From assembly GCA_905250125.1 (NCBI GenBank), contig CAJNOL010000639.1, forward strand, positions 6,150-70,149: a DNA stretch of 64,000 bases, written 5' to 3'. Made by a program: the position numbers and the translations under genes. The stretch's first letter is position 1. Each line of letters begins with the position of its first letter. Positions 49,101 through 60,920 of this stretch are shown one piece after another. Source of the stretch: Rotaria sordida. Taxonomy: Eukaryota > Rotifera > Eurotatoria > Philodinida > Philodinidae. The notes under the pieces were generated by a model. The model was not told the origin of the DNA. It searched no databases and was given only the letters and a program-made list of their open reading frames with translations.

Positions 49101-52100
49101 TCGATTTTGTCCAGTATTTAAACGAATAATTAATGTTACTGATCGACCACGAAATGCTCTTTAAAAAAAAAAAAAGATCATTAAATTTGATTTTGTTTTT
49201 TTTCGTATTTTTACCTTGACATAGGTAAAATACTTCTATCTTTATGATAAGAATAATCACATTCAGCTAAATATTCTCTTAATACAATTAATATACGTAT
49301 TAATGTATTAAGTTTATGTTGATGTGCTGTTTGATTTGTTTTTGCTTTAATTATATCATAAACCTGATGTAAACGTTTAAAACATTCTTGTAAAAATGTT
49401 TGATGTATACGTTTAATATCATTTTTTAATGATGGACTTATATTTGTATAAATTTCTTTAATTAATTGTATACCACGATTAGCAACATTATCTGTACTAT
49501 TTAATATTAATTTCCATAAATATTCAATACCAGTAAGATCTTCATCATTTATTAAACGAATTGAACGACGTTTATGAATAAGTTTATTTGATTGTGCATT
49601 AACAGATTTAAAAAAACGATCGAAACAACTATAAAACAAAAAAGAAAGAAATTTATATGGAACAATTTCTTAGTCTTGATTTTGCAATTAAGTATTTTTA
49701 AATTTTATGGCAAAATCATAACATTTGAGAAATTTTTGATAATTTAAGTATTCTTTTGCCAAAGTCAGAACCTTTAGTTCCTTTGCTTTTTAGGCTTCTT
49801 CTATATTGCATATGCTTCTAAGTATTCTCTATTGGTTGAAGATTTTTTTGTAAAAGAATGTACAAAAAACATTGAACGTTAAGACAAACTCCATTTTATT
49901 AGATTTATAAATTAAATCATAATTAATGCTGATAGAAAATCGACCTAATTTCAAACTTAATGAATTTCACTGTTAGGCATAATATTCACATTCGTCTTAA
50001 GTGCACGTCCTCCTCCAGTATTAGAAAGCATCTAGGAATTCTGAGTCTATGACAACTTTTACTCTACTAGTCAAGATCTATCTACCGTGGAAGTTTCATC
50101 ATTTTTAGTCGAGGCAGTGTTTTATCCAGAGGGATCCCCTAGGGGGCAGCACCCTTCCCCCCCCCCCCCCCTGAAAATCGAGTTCAACCCCCTCGAGACT
50201 TGCGATCATCGCACAATAAACTATATGGCTTGCCCTCCCAAAATTTCGAATCACTCCTCCGAAGAAAAAAACCTGGATAAAACATTAGGTCGAGGCGTTC
50301 TTGAGAAACTCCGGAAAGGGAGATATCCTTAAGGTTAAAGACAGCTATAAAATTTTGACTACAGAACGAAAATATATGTAGGTTTGCAGAGAAAGACTTC
50401 CTCTATCTAACGCTGTATGTACTATCAGATGTTACTATGCACTATTGACAAGTCAATAGGTGGCGCCACCTATTGAAATGTCAAAAGTGTACAATCGAGC
50501 TTGATAATGCATATACTTTTAAATAGAAAAAGTCATTATCTAGAAACCTATATATATTCCGTGCTGTAGTCAAAAATTATAGTAGCCTTTATATAAATTT
50601 AACTACAGCATATTCTTAACTTTATATTGTTGATTATAGATGAATGTTCAGAAATGAAACACTATTACTTAAGAAATATTATAGCGGTACAAAAATAAGA
50701 AAATGATATGGTATATCATATGCAATTGAAAATTTTGCTACTAGTATTTACTTAGTTTTTCTTTTATTTCAAAAAAATAATATATCGCTAATTTTTCGGC
50801 AGAACTCACAAAGAAAGTGTTGTTCAAAGATCTATGCATTTTTCAGATAGACTTCTTTATTAGAAGAGAGCATAAGGAAGTAGATCGTCCGAAAGTGGAG
50901 TTATTTTTCTCTTTTATAATAAAAGTTAATGACGTTTCATATCTTGATGAAATACTCCGTCCGACATAACATTATTAAAAAAAAGCGACTTAAAATTATT
51001 TTCTTCGTCTCCTTCAGTCATCATTCTTTTAATAGTAATAAAATAAATATAATGTTAGTTAGATATTCTCGAATGTTTTAGAATTTAAAATACATATATT
51101 TACTTCATTCCAAGTTCAGTAAGTAAATGAGGTTCAAGTTTCATAAAATGATTTTGAAAAAATTCTTTTCCTGCTTTGAAATCAAAACCAACTTCATCAA
51201 TAATCTAAATAAAATTATGTTATTATAAACGATAAAAATAAAACAAATTTTTTTTTTTACTTCAGCAAACCAACGAAAACATTGTTCACGATCATATGGA
51301 TAAACAGCTTGTTCAGCTAAACTAATCCAAATCATTTTCATTAAATCTAAACCTAAATATTGTCGTCCTTCTTTTAATATAAATCTATAAAATATACATA
51401 TATATATTGTTTATTTTTTGTATTTTTTAAAAAATAATTTTACTTAAGAAAAACTAAACGTTCATTAATTTGTTGATTATGATTAAAACGACCATCGGGA
51501 TAATAATCTTCTGGTGGTAAAATCTTTTTTGTTTCTTAAATGAAAGAAAAAATATTTTTTCTTATAAAATAAAACTTTTTCTTTTTTCTTATTTATTACC
51601 TTCTCGATATTGTCTAGCATTATCCATATAATGACAAAGATTTTCTGTTATAACACGTATTAATTTATGTTTTTTTTCTAATATATCAATAAGACTAATT
51701 CTATTTAATGGATAAGACATGCGTGAAATATTATTATGGGGATATCCATGCTATTATAACAGACCAAAAATAAATAGATATATATATATGTGATATGAAA
51801 TTTATTAACCTCAGAAAATTGTGTACATATTTCACGCATTTGTTTTAATGATATAATTACATGTTGATCTTGTTTAACTTCTTCCATCATTCGATCAATC
51901 CAAGCTAATTTTGTTTTTTCTTTTTCCTATAAGATTAATTTAAAATAAAGAAAATTTTTCAATATTATTATTAATGATATTCTTAACTTCTACATTGTTG
52001 TTGTTCACAGAAATATCATAGCGATAGAAAACAAAAAAAAAAAAAGCTTCTTCAGTTACCATTAGATGCAGCAGCTGTCGATCTCGCCTTGCTTTTTACA

Positions 52101-55100
52101 TGTGATGAACAGCTCTAAGAGCTATAAATCAGCGGTGAATAGAAATTTTCGAACACAGTAGTGATGGTTTTGAATGTCACTGACTTTCTCTTTATTAATA
52201 TTCGTTATGTGAATATAAACATCATTACTAACAAATAAGGTATCTAATCTTTCAATACTTTTATGATTGTCTACAAGGATGTGACAAACAGTTATATCGT
52301 GTTCTAATCAAAAAAATCTAAAAGGATTTGGGTTTCTATTAAGATTTGACTAAGTTCTCAAATTTTCTTCTACAACGTCGGATATTTGGTTTTTCATTTC
52401 TCTAATAGGTCCTCTTATCCGAAAAGATTTTTTAAACGCCGTGACTAGAGAATTTTTGGTATGTCCTAAGTACCAATTTTTCAAAATCTTGGCTCTCTAG
52501 AAAAGAGATATATAGCTTATCAGAGAGCACACCTAAGTATGAGTTTCAATGTCAAATGGAATATATATACTGACTTGTAGAGTTCAACGAGCTGATTCTC
52601 GTGAGAACTTCAAATGAGAAAAACTGATCGATTTTATTAGTAAATTTCTTCACTTTAAATAAGTTTTGAGACAGATGTTAGAATTTTAAAACTTCAAAGA
52701 TGCGTAAAGTTTAAATTTTATCATAAACAGTATTGCATGCGATAGTCTGCTTTTATATTATTGTAAGCGTTAGTTAGACTTCAAATTCTGGATGTATAAC
52801 AAAGTTTTCTCTCAAGATCGTTAAAATATTTCCCAATATGCGATAATTCTATAATTAATATTCATAACAATGGTGAAATTGAGTTTTAGAAGGAAATAAT
52901 ATAAAAATAGACTATTGTATGCAACACTATCTATATTTTAATATGACCATTTAAATTTTGAGTACCCTTGAAGTCTCTAATCTATATATATAATGTTCAG
53001 TGTCTGTCTGACGTGCTCTGTGCCCAGGTTAAAGTAGGCTATAAGGAGTAGGGAATAAGGGGATAAGAATATAGGGGTAAAGGGATAAGAGGCTAAGGCT
53101 ACAGGGGCTTATAGGATAAAACTAAAAGAATATAAGAAGATAAGGGTATAGCGGATAAGTAGATGAAGCTGCATGGAATATAAGAGATAAAGGAATAAGG
53201 TTATAAGAGGTAATACCACAAGAGTGTAAGGCTACAAGGGTATAAGGTCTTTCGATATATATAATGCGAACTGACTGATTCTCTATTACCGAATCAAGGC
53301 TAAAGGACAGATATGAAATTTTACAGGAAAAAAGCATCCGTGCAGTATGCTCGGGCTCTCGTTAGTTTCTAATATCTGTCTCGAAACTTATTCAGAGTAA
53401 AGAAATTCACTAGTAAAATCGATCAATTTTTCTCATTTGAAGTTCTCACAAAAATCAGCTTGTTGAGCTCTACAAGCTAGTATATATCTCATTCGAAATC
53501 GTGACTCACACTTACGTATAATCTCAATCGGAATCCAAAACCTTTTCGGGGATGGTTTTTTTAAAGAACACTATATAGTATCTTTAAGCATAAGCATCAT
53601 TAAAACTGGAAGGAGAAAAGATTTGAGAAAATTCCATCATTAATAATCTCATTTGAATAACTAATCTGATTAATCTAATGAAAGTAATAATTTACGTGGG
53701 GAAAAAAAAAACAAAATATTTTTCGTTGTAATCTTTACTTACTGATAAACAACTATAATCAAGAATTTTTAAATGTGCTGCTAAAGCTTGATCAATAATT
53801 TCATTGGGAAAATGTTTCTCATGTGAAATATTCCATAATAATTCTAAAACCTATTTTCAAAAGCAAAAATCAAAGGAAATTATTTAATATGAATTGATTT
53901 TCTTTATTACTTTATTAGCCATAAGACCTTCTTTATCATCTTCAGCTAATTTTCGAATAAGTTCAAGTAATTTTTCTCGTTGTTTTTTACTTGCTTTTGT
54001 CCAACTTTCCTATAAAGACATTAAAAAGATTAATAATATAATTGAAATTTTTGTTTTTTTTTGTATGAATTCTACTCGAAAACAATCAAATAATTGTTCA
54101 AGTTGTTCAGGTGAAAAATCCCAAGCTAATTTTGCAAGTAAATCATGAACATTTTTTTCAATAGCTTCATGTTTTCCACATGATGCATTCCAAATTTTAG
54201 CTAAATCATTTCGACTTAATGCTTGTTCTTTTATCATAAAACGAAGAATTCGTTCTAATTTTTCAACATATTGTGGTTGATGTAAACAATCACGTAAAAC
54301 AATATCGAGTATTTGATGATCTTCAATCCATTTCTGAATAATAATAAAAAAAAAATACAAAGATCTTTAATTAATATAATTTCTCTTTTTTTTGTTTTTT
54401 TATTTACAATGAATTTTTCCGGTGTTAAACCTTCATTATCATCCGAACGATTTAATGTTGAACGATGAATTGGACTAAGACTTGGAATAAGTTTATGTAC
54501 TTCATTAAGTGCATTCATTTTACCACTAAAAGAATTTGTTTGTAGAAGTCTAAAAAAAATATTTTGTATTTTAAAATAAATCTTGAAAATAATGAGAAGA
54601 AAAAGATTTCATACCGTAAAATCATTTTAAGACGAAGTTCATCTAATTCTCGACATGCTTTATCATTATCTGGTAAACGTGATGCAAGATGACGAAGCCA
54701 TTTAATAACTGCTGATAATGTATCATTTTTTGATTCAGTTTTAACTTCAACTTTAAATTCATTTTCAGCTAATTGATTAAGATATTGTGGAACAACTTCC
54801 TAAAACAAAAAAATAAATAATTTTCTTTTTTTTGTGTTTAAAAAAAAAGAAAATTTCTTACAATAATAGGTGAAAAATATTTTTGTATTGTTGATTGTGT
54901 TAAATATTCATAACAAAGACCCCATGGTTTAAGTAATGCAATAACAATAGATATTGTTAATTTATTTTCATTTGAAGTAAAACGTTGAAGAAGTTTATCA
55001 AAACCACCTAAATCTCCAAATCTATTTATAAAATCAACAAGCCAACCCTATAATATAAATACATTTGAAATTTTTAATAACATTATGATGCACAAAAAAC

Positions 55101-57084
55101 ATTGAAATATCTCCGATTCAAATTAGAGACAGTCTCGAAATCTTTTATTAAATTATTTATATTATTGAAAAAACTACATACTCGTTGTGGAAAACGATAT
55201 TCAACTATTGTAGCAAAAGGTTCAGTTTCATTTTTTAGATGATATGCACATGATCGATTATTATTGGCTTGATGATATCTAATAATAATAAAAATTTTCA
55301 TATCTTACTTAAGACATACTAAAACAATAAAAGTAGTGACACTGACAATACTATAAAATCTTATAGAAGACTCCATGAAATTTTCTTCACTACATATACT
55401 GATAGCTTAAATTTCTTTCAAAAATTATTCATAATCTCCTACGAAGGGTATATATATAAGGATCTTAGATTTTTCGAAAGTCTATATTTCATGAAGAAAA
55501 CATTCTTTTTTTCTAGACTGAAATTTTTCAGAACATTCTAGATCTATCTACCAACGATAAAACGATTGCGAATCGTAGTTTTGACTTAAGATATAGAGTT
55601 TAACGGCCAAAAGAGCTTTTCTTGGATATATTTATATGAATAGTACGAGTGTAGATGTTTATATACTATCTGAATCTTTTTAATACATTTAATGATGAGC
55701 CGTTATAAGCTGTATCAATCGCATTTTCTAGTTTACATTGTGACTTTGGATTCTTATTTATAATTTTTTTTGTTTGCTAATGTTCTGGAACAGTTCAATA
55801 GTATATTATAAGTTAAAGAATGCTGTCGATGGAGTTTTCAATAGTCTATCATTAAATGTTATTCAAATATGTATTAAAAAAAACTTAGACAGTTGAATCA
55901 ATACTTTGTATTATAAATGTCTACATTTGTACTATTCATATATCTTCAAGGAAAACTTCTTCTGATCTTAAACTCTATATTTAAATCAAAACTATCATTT
56001 GCAATAGCCTTAGATCCCATTAAAACGGCTATAACTTAAAAGAGAAAGTTTAAAGGTGTTTCTCTTCTTATGAGTTTTCGTCTGTTACTAGTGTCTACTT
56101 CATGCATAGAGTCTAGACTTGAAACGGTTTCTCCCGTTAGACGTGTACCTTTTTATTTCTCTTTGGATTTTTCTTGTTTGTCTTTTGCATATGTATAGTT
56201 TTACATTTTATAATATGACCTGAAGAATGATAAAATATTCTGAAAATTCTCGAACTATCAATCTTTGTAGAAAGAAAATTTTTATAAGATTAGCGCCATT
56301 ACTTTTAGTATGTCCTAAGTAGTAATAATATAAAATAGATTTTTTTCTTTATTTTACCGTCCAATAGGATTCATAAGAAAACTCAAAATATCAAGTAATG
56401 GAAAACAATCATCATCAATTTTTAATACACATAATTGAATAAATTTCATTGCATTTTTATAAATAGCAACCTATAGAAATCAAAAAATTCGAATTTTTTT
56501 TTTTTTTGTAAATTTTCTAATTTAATATACATATATATCATGTTTCCATGATTGTACAGCATCATCACAAAGTATTTTCGTAAATGAAATAACAAGACTA
56601 TCACGAATAAATCGTTGACATGGTTCACATTTAGTATCTATTTCTAACAAAATGAAAAAATAATTATAATAAATAATATGAATTATTTTTTTTTTTTTGT
56701 CAAACATACTTTCTCTAGCAAGACAAATAGCAGCTCGTAAACATCTAATTAATTCACCATCAGGTAAAACTGGTACAATCCATCGTACACGATTAACTTG
56801 TTCTTCAAGTTTTAATAAATCATCAACTGGAAATTTTGGTTCACCATTTTCATCATAAGCTTTAAAATAGAAAAGAAAAAAAAAACCAAATTTCTAAATT
56901 AATAAATCAAAATTTGAATTTCTTTTTATTTACCTTTTTCATCTTCAATATCATCTTCTTCATTCTCAATTCTTATTGAAGTTTGATAATCAGGTGGTGT
57001 TTGTTGTTGCTGATCACTTACATCTGATGTTGTTTGTTGACCATTACCAATAATAGGTCCGACTAAATCTTCTTTAGCCGTCAT
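37145..57084 (-). CDS. USP9X: USP9X/fat facets-type ubiquitin carboxyl-terminal hydrolase, complete, 41 exons
   Basis: Cysteine protease that removes ubiquitin from many substrates, often sparing them from the proteasome. ATG at 57,084 (MTAKEDLV), stop at 37,145-37,147. My 41 exons, all with GT-AG junctions, sum to 7,542 bases: 2,513 aa, against about 2,550-2,570 for the human protein. Order: Gln/acidic N-terminus; a long helical-repeat half (for example [44 protein letters not shown]); a ubiquitin-like region (exons 18-19); the USP domain. Catalytic Cys ~1570 sits in [13 protein letters not shown] (exon 23), His ~1882 in NGGHYYSF (exon 28), Asp ~1902-1903 in WYKFDD (exon 29). Zinc-type Cys pairs CKDC and CEKC are kept (exons 25, 26). 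A C-terminal ARM-like half and an acidic tail follow. No key residue is missing. Seven introns are swollen by mobile DNA. Confidence 0.95.
39470..39695. repeat. Dispersed repeat in intron 32 with duplicated TTTAGCGGTGAACCGCGGT
   Basis: The 19-mer TTTAGCGGTGAACCGCGGT occurs twice, at about 39,476 and 39,652; the second continues into 'TCGCCGGTTTTCATCACATG'. A diverged relative with TTTATCGCGGCTTTTATCAC lies at about 63,677. It abuts FB9 on the left. Confidence 0.6.
39700..40290. mobile_element. Foldback element FB9 (family 3) in USP9X intron 32
   Basis: Outer arms 39,720-39,860 and 40,130-40,280 pair (ATTTTTTTCAAAATGTCGG... with CATTTTGAAAAAATCG...). Inner arms pair TTTGTAAACGAAGACTTCCT with AGAAAGTCTTCCTTTACAAG. 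The centre is a further hairpin of TTGCGTACCGTAGAG with its complement. Open frames inside are products of the arms. Intron 32 would be short without it. Confidence 0.85.
40350..40440. repeat. Dispersed repeat shared by introns 32 and 21
   Basis: 'GGTAGAAC..ATC.GGTTCAAAA..TTC' with following 'AATTTT'-type sequence occurs at 40,350-40,440 and again, diverged, at 46,985-47,100 in the same orientation. Identity unknown. Confidence 0.45.
43065..43330. mobile_element. Single arm of foldback family 1 in USP9X intron 22
   Basis: Landmarks follow the FB1/FB2 arm in order: GGGCTATGAATACCCGAAAA, GTGTCCCTCCCTCAGG and CGAATTTCGATTTGAAACTT. No partner arm is nearby, so it is either a remnant or a partial insertion. 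Confidence 0.6.
43535..43955. mobile_element. Foldback element FB10 (family 3) in USP9X intron 22
   Basis: The left arm (GCTCTTGAGATATCGAATAG ... GTAGACCTGTAAAGAAAGAC) pairs with the right arm (GTCTTCCTTTACAAACC ... ATTCAATATCTCAAGAAG). The loop contains two copies of CTTCGCTGTGTTTT and the near-palindromes GGTGGTGCCACC and GTGGCGCCA, linking it to FB12. Confidence 0.85.
44205..44375. repeat. Two-copy direct repeat in intron 22
   Basis: 'AACTTGACAAAAAGGTAATC' with following sequence at 44,212 recurs as AACTTGACCAAAGGTAATTG at 44,309, a ~100 bp unit. Confidence 0.6.
45717..46899 (+). pseudogene. Dead Tc1/mariner-type transposon in USP9X intron 21
   Basis: Terminal inverted repeats are seen at 45,717-45,750 (TACAATGATTTGCAAAAAAA) and 46,869-46,899 (complement of TACAATTGCTTGCAAAAAAA), giving a 1.18 kb element, the usual size of the family. 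Inside, on plus, broken frames give [10 protein letters not shown] (first catalytic Asp region, here Asn), [18 protein letters not shown] with LIPNAKRQF, and [10 protein letters not shown] (second Asp/Glu region), followed by [16 protein letters not shown]. Many stops and frameshifts show it is inactive. It lies in antisense to USP9X. Confidence 0.85.
48590..48875. mobile_element. Foldback element FB11 in USP9X intron 18
   Basis: The left arm, 48,593-48,690 (TCAGATTCGAGAAAGC ... ACCGATGTTCGGGTGG ... GGATAATCC), pairs with the right arm, about 48,755-48,865 (GGATTATCCTGGACCCACC ... GAACATCGATATG ... GATTGGTCGATA). A second internal copy of the start (CAATCAGATTCGAGGAAGCT) lies in the loop at about 48,741. 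No open frame. It accounts for about half of the 615 bp intron. Confidence 0.85.
50355..50582. mobile_element. Foldback element FB12 (family 3) in USP9X intron 16
   Basis: Ends are ATTTTGACTACAGAACG and its complement (CCGTGCTGTAGTCAAAAAT). Arms carry GTAGGTTTGCAGAGAAAGAC as in FB9/FB10. The centre, 50,452-50,473, is a 22-bp perfect palindrome around GGTGGCGCCACC. At ~230 bp it is the shortest and most regular copy. The same intron has a poly-C run near 50,158-50,172. Confidence 0.85.
52440..53600. mobile_element. Foldback element FB13 in USP9X intron 11, with a nested insertion
   Basis: Arms 52,500-52,690 (GAACTTCAAATGAGAAAAAC ... TCGATTTTATTAGTAAATTT ... GAGACAGATGTTAGAA) and 53,360-53,560 pair. 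A Helitron-like element sits just inside the right arm. At 52,456-52,474 the outward end TTTTTGGTATGTCCTAAGTA is a solo terminus of family 2. Confidence 0.75.
52981..53364 (+). mobile_element. Small non-autonomous Helitron-like element
   Basis: It starts TCTATATATATAATGTTCAG right after an A and ends near a hairpin (CCGTGC-AGTAT-GCTCGG, one mismatch) followed ~7 nt later by GTTAG before a T. Helitrons typically begin TC, end in a hairpin then CTRR, and insert between A and T; the last tetranucleotide here is TTAG rather than CTRR. The inside is a purine-rich degenerate minisatellite (GGGATAAG / ATAGGGG words, 53,040-53,245). A second TC-type start (CGATATATATAATGCGAACT) at 53,253 suggests a duplicated 5' end. 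Confidence 0.5.
55306..56322. mobile_element. Foldback element FB14 (family 2) in USP9X intron 4
   Basis: The left end TACTTAAGACATACTAAAAC and right end CTTTTAGTATGTCCTAAGTA are complementary. Inner arms 55,560-55,645 and 55,930-56,012 pair over ~80 bp (TTGACTTAAGATATAGAGTT with its complement). No open frame. It fills almost the whole 1,079 bp intron. Confidence 0.85.
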
Positions 57085-57800
57085 TTGAAAAAATACAAAA
57101 AACAAAGTTTGACGAGTAGAAACACTAAATAAAAGAATATCTAAAATTATAAAAAAAAAAAAAAAAGGAAAATTACAAATAGCATGTGCAACAAACAACA
57201 TGAGTCATTTATGACAAAAAACAAAAAATAACTAAACATTTTACATATATGTAGAAATATTTCGACATTAAAGGTAAATAAGAACATTACAGTTAAGTAA
57301 GAACAGAATAAGATATTGCTTATACAAGATGAAATTATATTTTGTTTTTTTTTTTTTCTTTTTTTTTTTTTTGTTGTTTCGTTTTATTTATAATAAAACA
57401 AAGATGATGTTTTTTGTTTTGTTTTATTCTAGAAGAAAATACTTAATGTAAAATAAATTAAATCATAGAGATAAAAAATACTCAATCAACCATTCAAACT
57501 AAACGGAAGTCTCACTACAATGAATCATATGTTGTACAATGATAGAAAGATTGTTTATTAACCAGCAACTGGCGACATTATTATATTCGATGTAAAAATC
57601 GAGATGGCGTCACAAATAGGTAATCATATTTTAATACTATATCAATTCAAGGATATTTTAATCAACAAATGCAAAAAAACAAATTTTGCTGTACTGGTTT
57701 TGTTCTCATATCATTAATATTCATATGTTGCACGTTTGTTCGTACTATCATCGGTATACACTGTAGTACTTATAAGTACTGGAAGTAGAGCTCGACAAGG
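57085..57800. other. 5' flank of the USP9X orthologue
   Basis: A/T homopolymer-rich DNA (for example T-runs at 57,341-57,372). The promoter and any 5' UTR intron should lie here, but no element can be called. Confidence 0.35.
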
Positions 57801-59725
57801 TTGGTCCCGAACCTTGTCAAACCATACTTTGATATTCTCAATGAAATTTTCTAATCGAAATTTGATATTCATTCCGAAGATATTATTATCCACGGACTTG
57901 ATTGTTTGTTGAATAATTTGGCAACGCTGATAACTATCGAGTTTAAGCTTTCACCGTTCGAAAGAGCATGCGTAGGAATAAAAGTCTACCTGAGAATCAG
58001 AATACTTGAAAATTTTTCTAGCAGATTCTAGGATTGTTTTTTGGAAAGTCATTGTCTGATTAGCTGTATTTTCAAATGAAATTGAAAATTCAATATTTTG
58101 CGAAAGAAATAATTTCATTTTCAGGTAAATACCTAAGAAAGGGTTGAAAACGCCTAAAAATTTCGGGATTTATTAAGTAGACATTACCCAGGCGAGCAAA
58201 AAATAAGGGAAGACTCCCGACATAACTAGTCTTAGATGTTCGCAATGCCGTCTGGTCTGGTCTGAAATAACTTTTAGCCTATCAGGACTAGTCGCCTTTA
58301 TGAGCAACGTCTTGCAACTAAATATAGACTAGTCCGTTTTGTCTTGTTCATATTGCCCAGATGCGTCAGTGTATCAACAAAAAACTAGAAGAAAAGCAGA
58401 CGATGAGTGGATTCGAATATTCAAGCCGATACCTGCCTAGTCTAGAATGTTTTCAATAGTGATGCGGACTAATTTGAAGAGTCATTTGTATTGACCATAA
58501 CTATTGGTTTTCAAGAAGTAGTGTAAATCCTGGTTCAGACTAGTCTAAACTCTTCGAACAATCCTTTTTGCTTGAACTTAATTGTCCGAACGACTCGTTT
58601 GTATCGAGACTAGAATAATGTATAATGCAATACAAGAAATTTTTGAGTATTTACATTATTTTCTACAATACCTAATGAGAATTCGATGCATTTAAAATAT
58701 AAATCATTTAGTAAAGTAATGATCATTTTGTTACTATTCTCAATAAGAAGAGTCTTTCAAGGTAACAGTAACGTCAAGAATTGATGGCATATTTGATCAT
58801 ATGCAATTTAACTGGTTTGTACCACAAGGTAGCTATCGAGGACATTGACAAAAATATTAATTTTGTACTTTCATACTACCATTACAAAGATACATTGAGA
58901 TACAAAAAAGTACATAAAAATACAAAGTAGTTGTTCATGTCCTAACGAAAATTGTCTATCAACATCCGTTAAAGTTGATAGATTTAAAAATAATTTTATC
59001 TAAAAAAACAAAAATTATTTAAATATCTTTATACGATTATTTTATAGATTTAAATGAAAAACATTTTAGTTTATTTTCAAATTTAAAAAGTTCAGAATTG
59101 CGAATTTGTTTAAACTTGTTTAATTAATTTTCGATTTTACAATAAGTATTTGAGTCAAACTATATTAATTAGCATATTAGAATGTGTATTGACACTTAAA
59201 CATTAGTTACTTTACCATATATAGTTCAACCGGATAAGCGATAGGTAAGTAATATATTGCATGCATATTTGAATCTAACCTACTACAATATTTCTATTCA
59301 TTTAGACTAGACCATTACATAAGATGCAGCGTCACGGACGTTCTTTCTTTTTTTGAATTTAAAACTTATTTTGGGCGGGATCAAAGATTTGATACGATTT
59401 CGGACTAGTCATGTAGTAGAATTTTTTGAGAAAAAGACTAGAAAAATGATTAATCTTTTTTACCTGTCCTTTGTTCTCCTGAAGTGAGCTACAATATGGC
59501 TAAATTAATTTTGATTTTCAGGTAAACTTGTACGCCTAATCGTGCTCTTTCTAATGACGAAAACCCGAGCTCGATAGCTATCAGTATTGTCGAATTATTC
59601 AACAAATAATAGAGTCCATTCTTGTTTGAAATGAATAATAGTATCTTCGAACTGACTAATATCAAATTTCGATTAGAAAATTTCATTGACGGTATTAAAG
59701 CATGGTTCAATTGGGTCCAAAAATT
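57800..59725. mobile_element. Large foldback element FB15, about 1.9 kb
   Basis: Arms about 57,825-58,020 and 59,515-59,715 pair: CAATGAAATTTTCTAATCGA with TCGATTAGAAAATTTCATTG; TGTTGAATAATT with AATTATTCAACA; CGATAGCTATC-type blocks; GTACGCCTAATC-type ends. The interior (58.2-58.65 and 59.39-59.45 kb) repeats the word ACTAGTC many times in both orientations. No coding frame is supported. Confidence 0.7.
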
Positions 59726-60820
59726 TTGGACTCGATTTATTCGGTTTGAATTACATGGGTGTTTACTACTGTTATAAACTTATATAAGAAATGTCTCAAT
59801 TTTAGAATATATCAAAATTTATGTGATTCGAAACGAACATAAACTGTCCGTAGATTGTTCGATATAATGTCCGTTATACCAACAATAGTTTGATACTTAA
59901 ACAATTGGCTATCCTTTGATTACGTTTCACTAATAGTGCAAACATTATGAATCAATAATTGATACTTTTGACGTTATTCTCTCTAGGTTCTTACTTTTTT
60001 TTGTTTGGCCATCAGTTAAGATTTTATTTTATTTATACTTTAGCATGAAGTTTTTACCCGAAAAAAAAAAGATCTTGACTGTCTAAAAAGATGCATGTTA
60101 TCTTCTATTCTTGACTGATAAGATAAATATTATCTCTTCACACAAAATTCTTTTGTTCTAGATTTCTTGTCTAATACTCGTGACTTAGTTATAGTCTCTA
60201 CTATATGTCAATAAGACTAATTTTATTCGTTATTGTTCTATTTTATTTTCAGCTTTGAAAAAAATACATTCAAGATCATGAAATTTCAAATGAAATACAA
60301 GAACACCTACACCCACAATTATAATGATAAAAGAAAAAAATAATAATTTATTTACATTAAAAATAGATCTAGTGTCTTCTTCCTGCGAACGATGGTTCGT
60401 ATTCTTAATAAACACGATCCCAAAATACTGGTCTGGTTTACAATATAATATGATACGTAAAAACAAGAACCTGGAAAGGATAGGTCTTAGAACGCCGATT
60501 GATAGTGGTTGTGCTACTTGGTTAGATCACATAAAAAATAATAATTTAATATAGTGCTAAGTTTGAAAAACCTAATAGTTATTGAACAATTGCGAAACTT
60601 TCCGATTTGACATTGTTGTAAACATAATGATAAAAATTTAATTTAGAATTTACATGATGAAGTTTGATAGCAAGTGTATCGTATCCTAATCTCACTTTCT
60701 AGTATATTGATAAAGAGTTGTAAAAGAGTATTAATGTCGAAAAAGTGATTTAAAGTTTATCCGTGTTTTACATAATGGATATGTTTAACTTAAACTTCTT
60801 TACATATTTTGATTTACTCA
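59726..60820. other. Intergenic, nothing recognised
   Basis: AT-rich. ACACCTACACCCACAATT at 60,303 is a short telomere-like C-strand word. No supported gene. Confidence 0.35.
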
Positions 60821-60920
60821 NNNNNNNNNNNNNNNNNNNNNNNNNNNNNNNNNNNNNNNNNNNNNNNNNNNNNNNNNNNNNNNNNNNNNNNNNNNNNNNN
60901 NNNNNNNNNNNNNNNNNNNN
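60821..60920. other. Assembly gap (100 N)
   Basis: A run of exactly 100 N; unlike the first gap, the flanks are not obviously duplicated. It is followed within 100 bp by a tandem repeat that may have caused the break. Confidence 0.9.

Larger units (their letters stand above)
47214..57084 (-). other. USP9X: Exon map of the USP9X orthologue, exons 1-21
   Basis: E1 56934-57084; E2 56710-56859; E3 56531-56643; E4 56358-56470; E5 55182-55278; E6 54862-55047; E7 54615-54799; E8 54408-54549; E9 54076-54333; E10 53911-54009; E11 53743-53850; E12 51810-51926; E13 51600-51750; E14 51444-51534; E15 51261-51384; E16 51104-51204; E17 49215-49628; E18 49027-49158; E19 48306-48411; E20 48074-48244; E21 47214-47999. 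I checked codon phase across every junction. Junctions were chosen by GT/AG plus continuity with the family's protein sequence as I know it. Confidence 0.88.
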
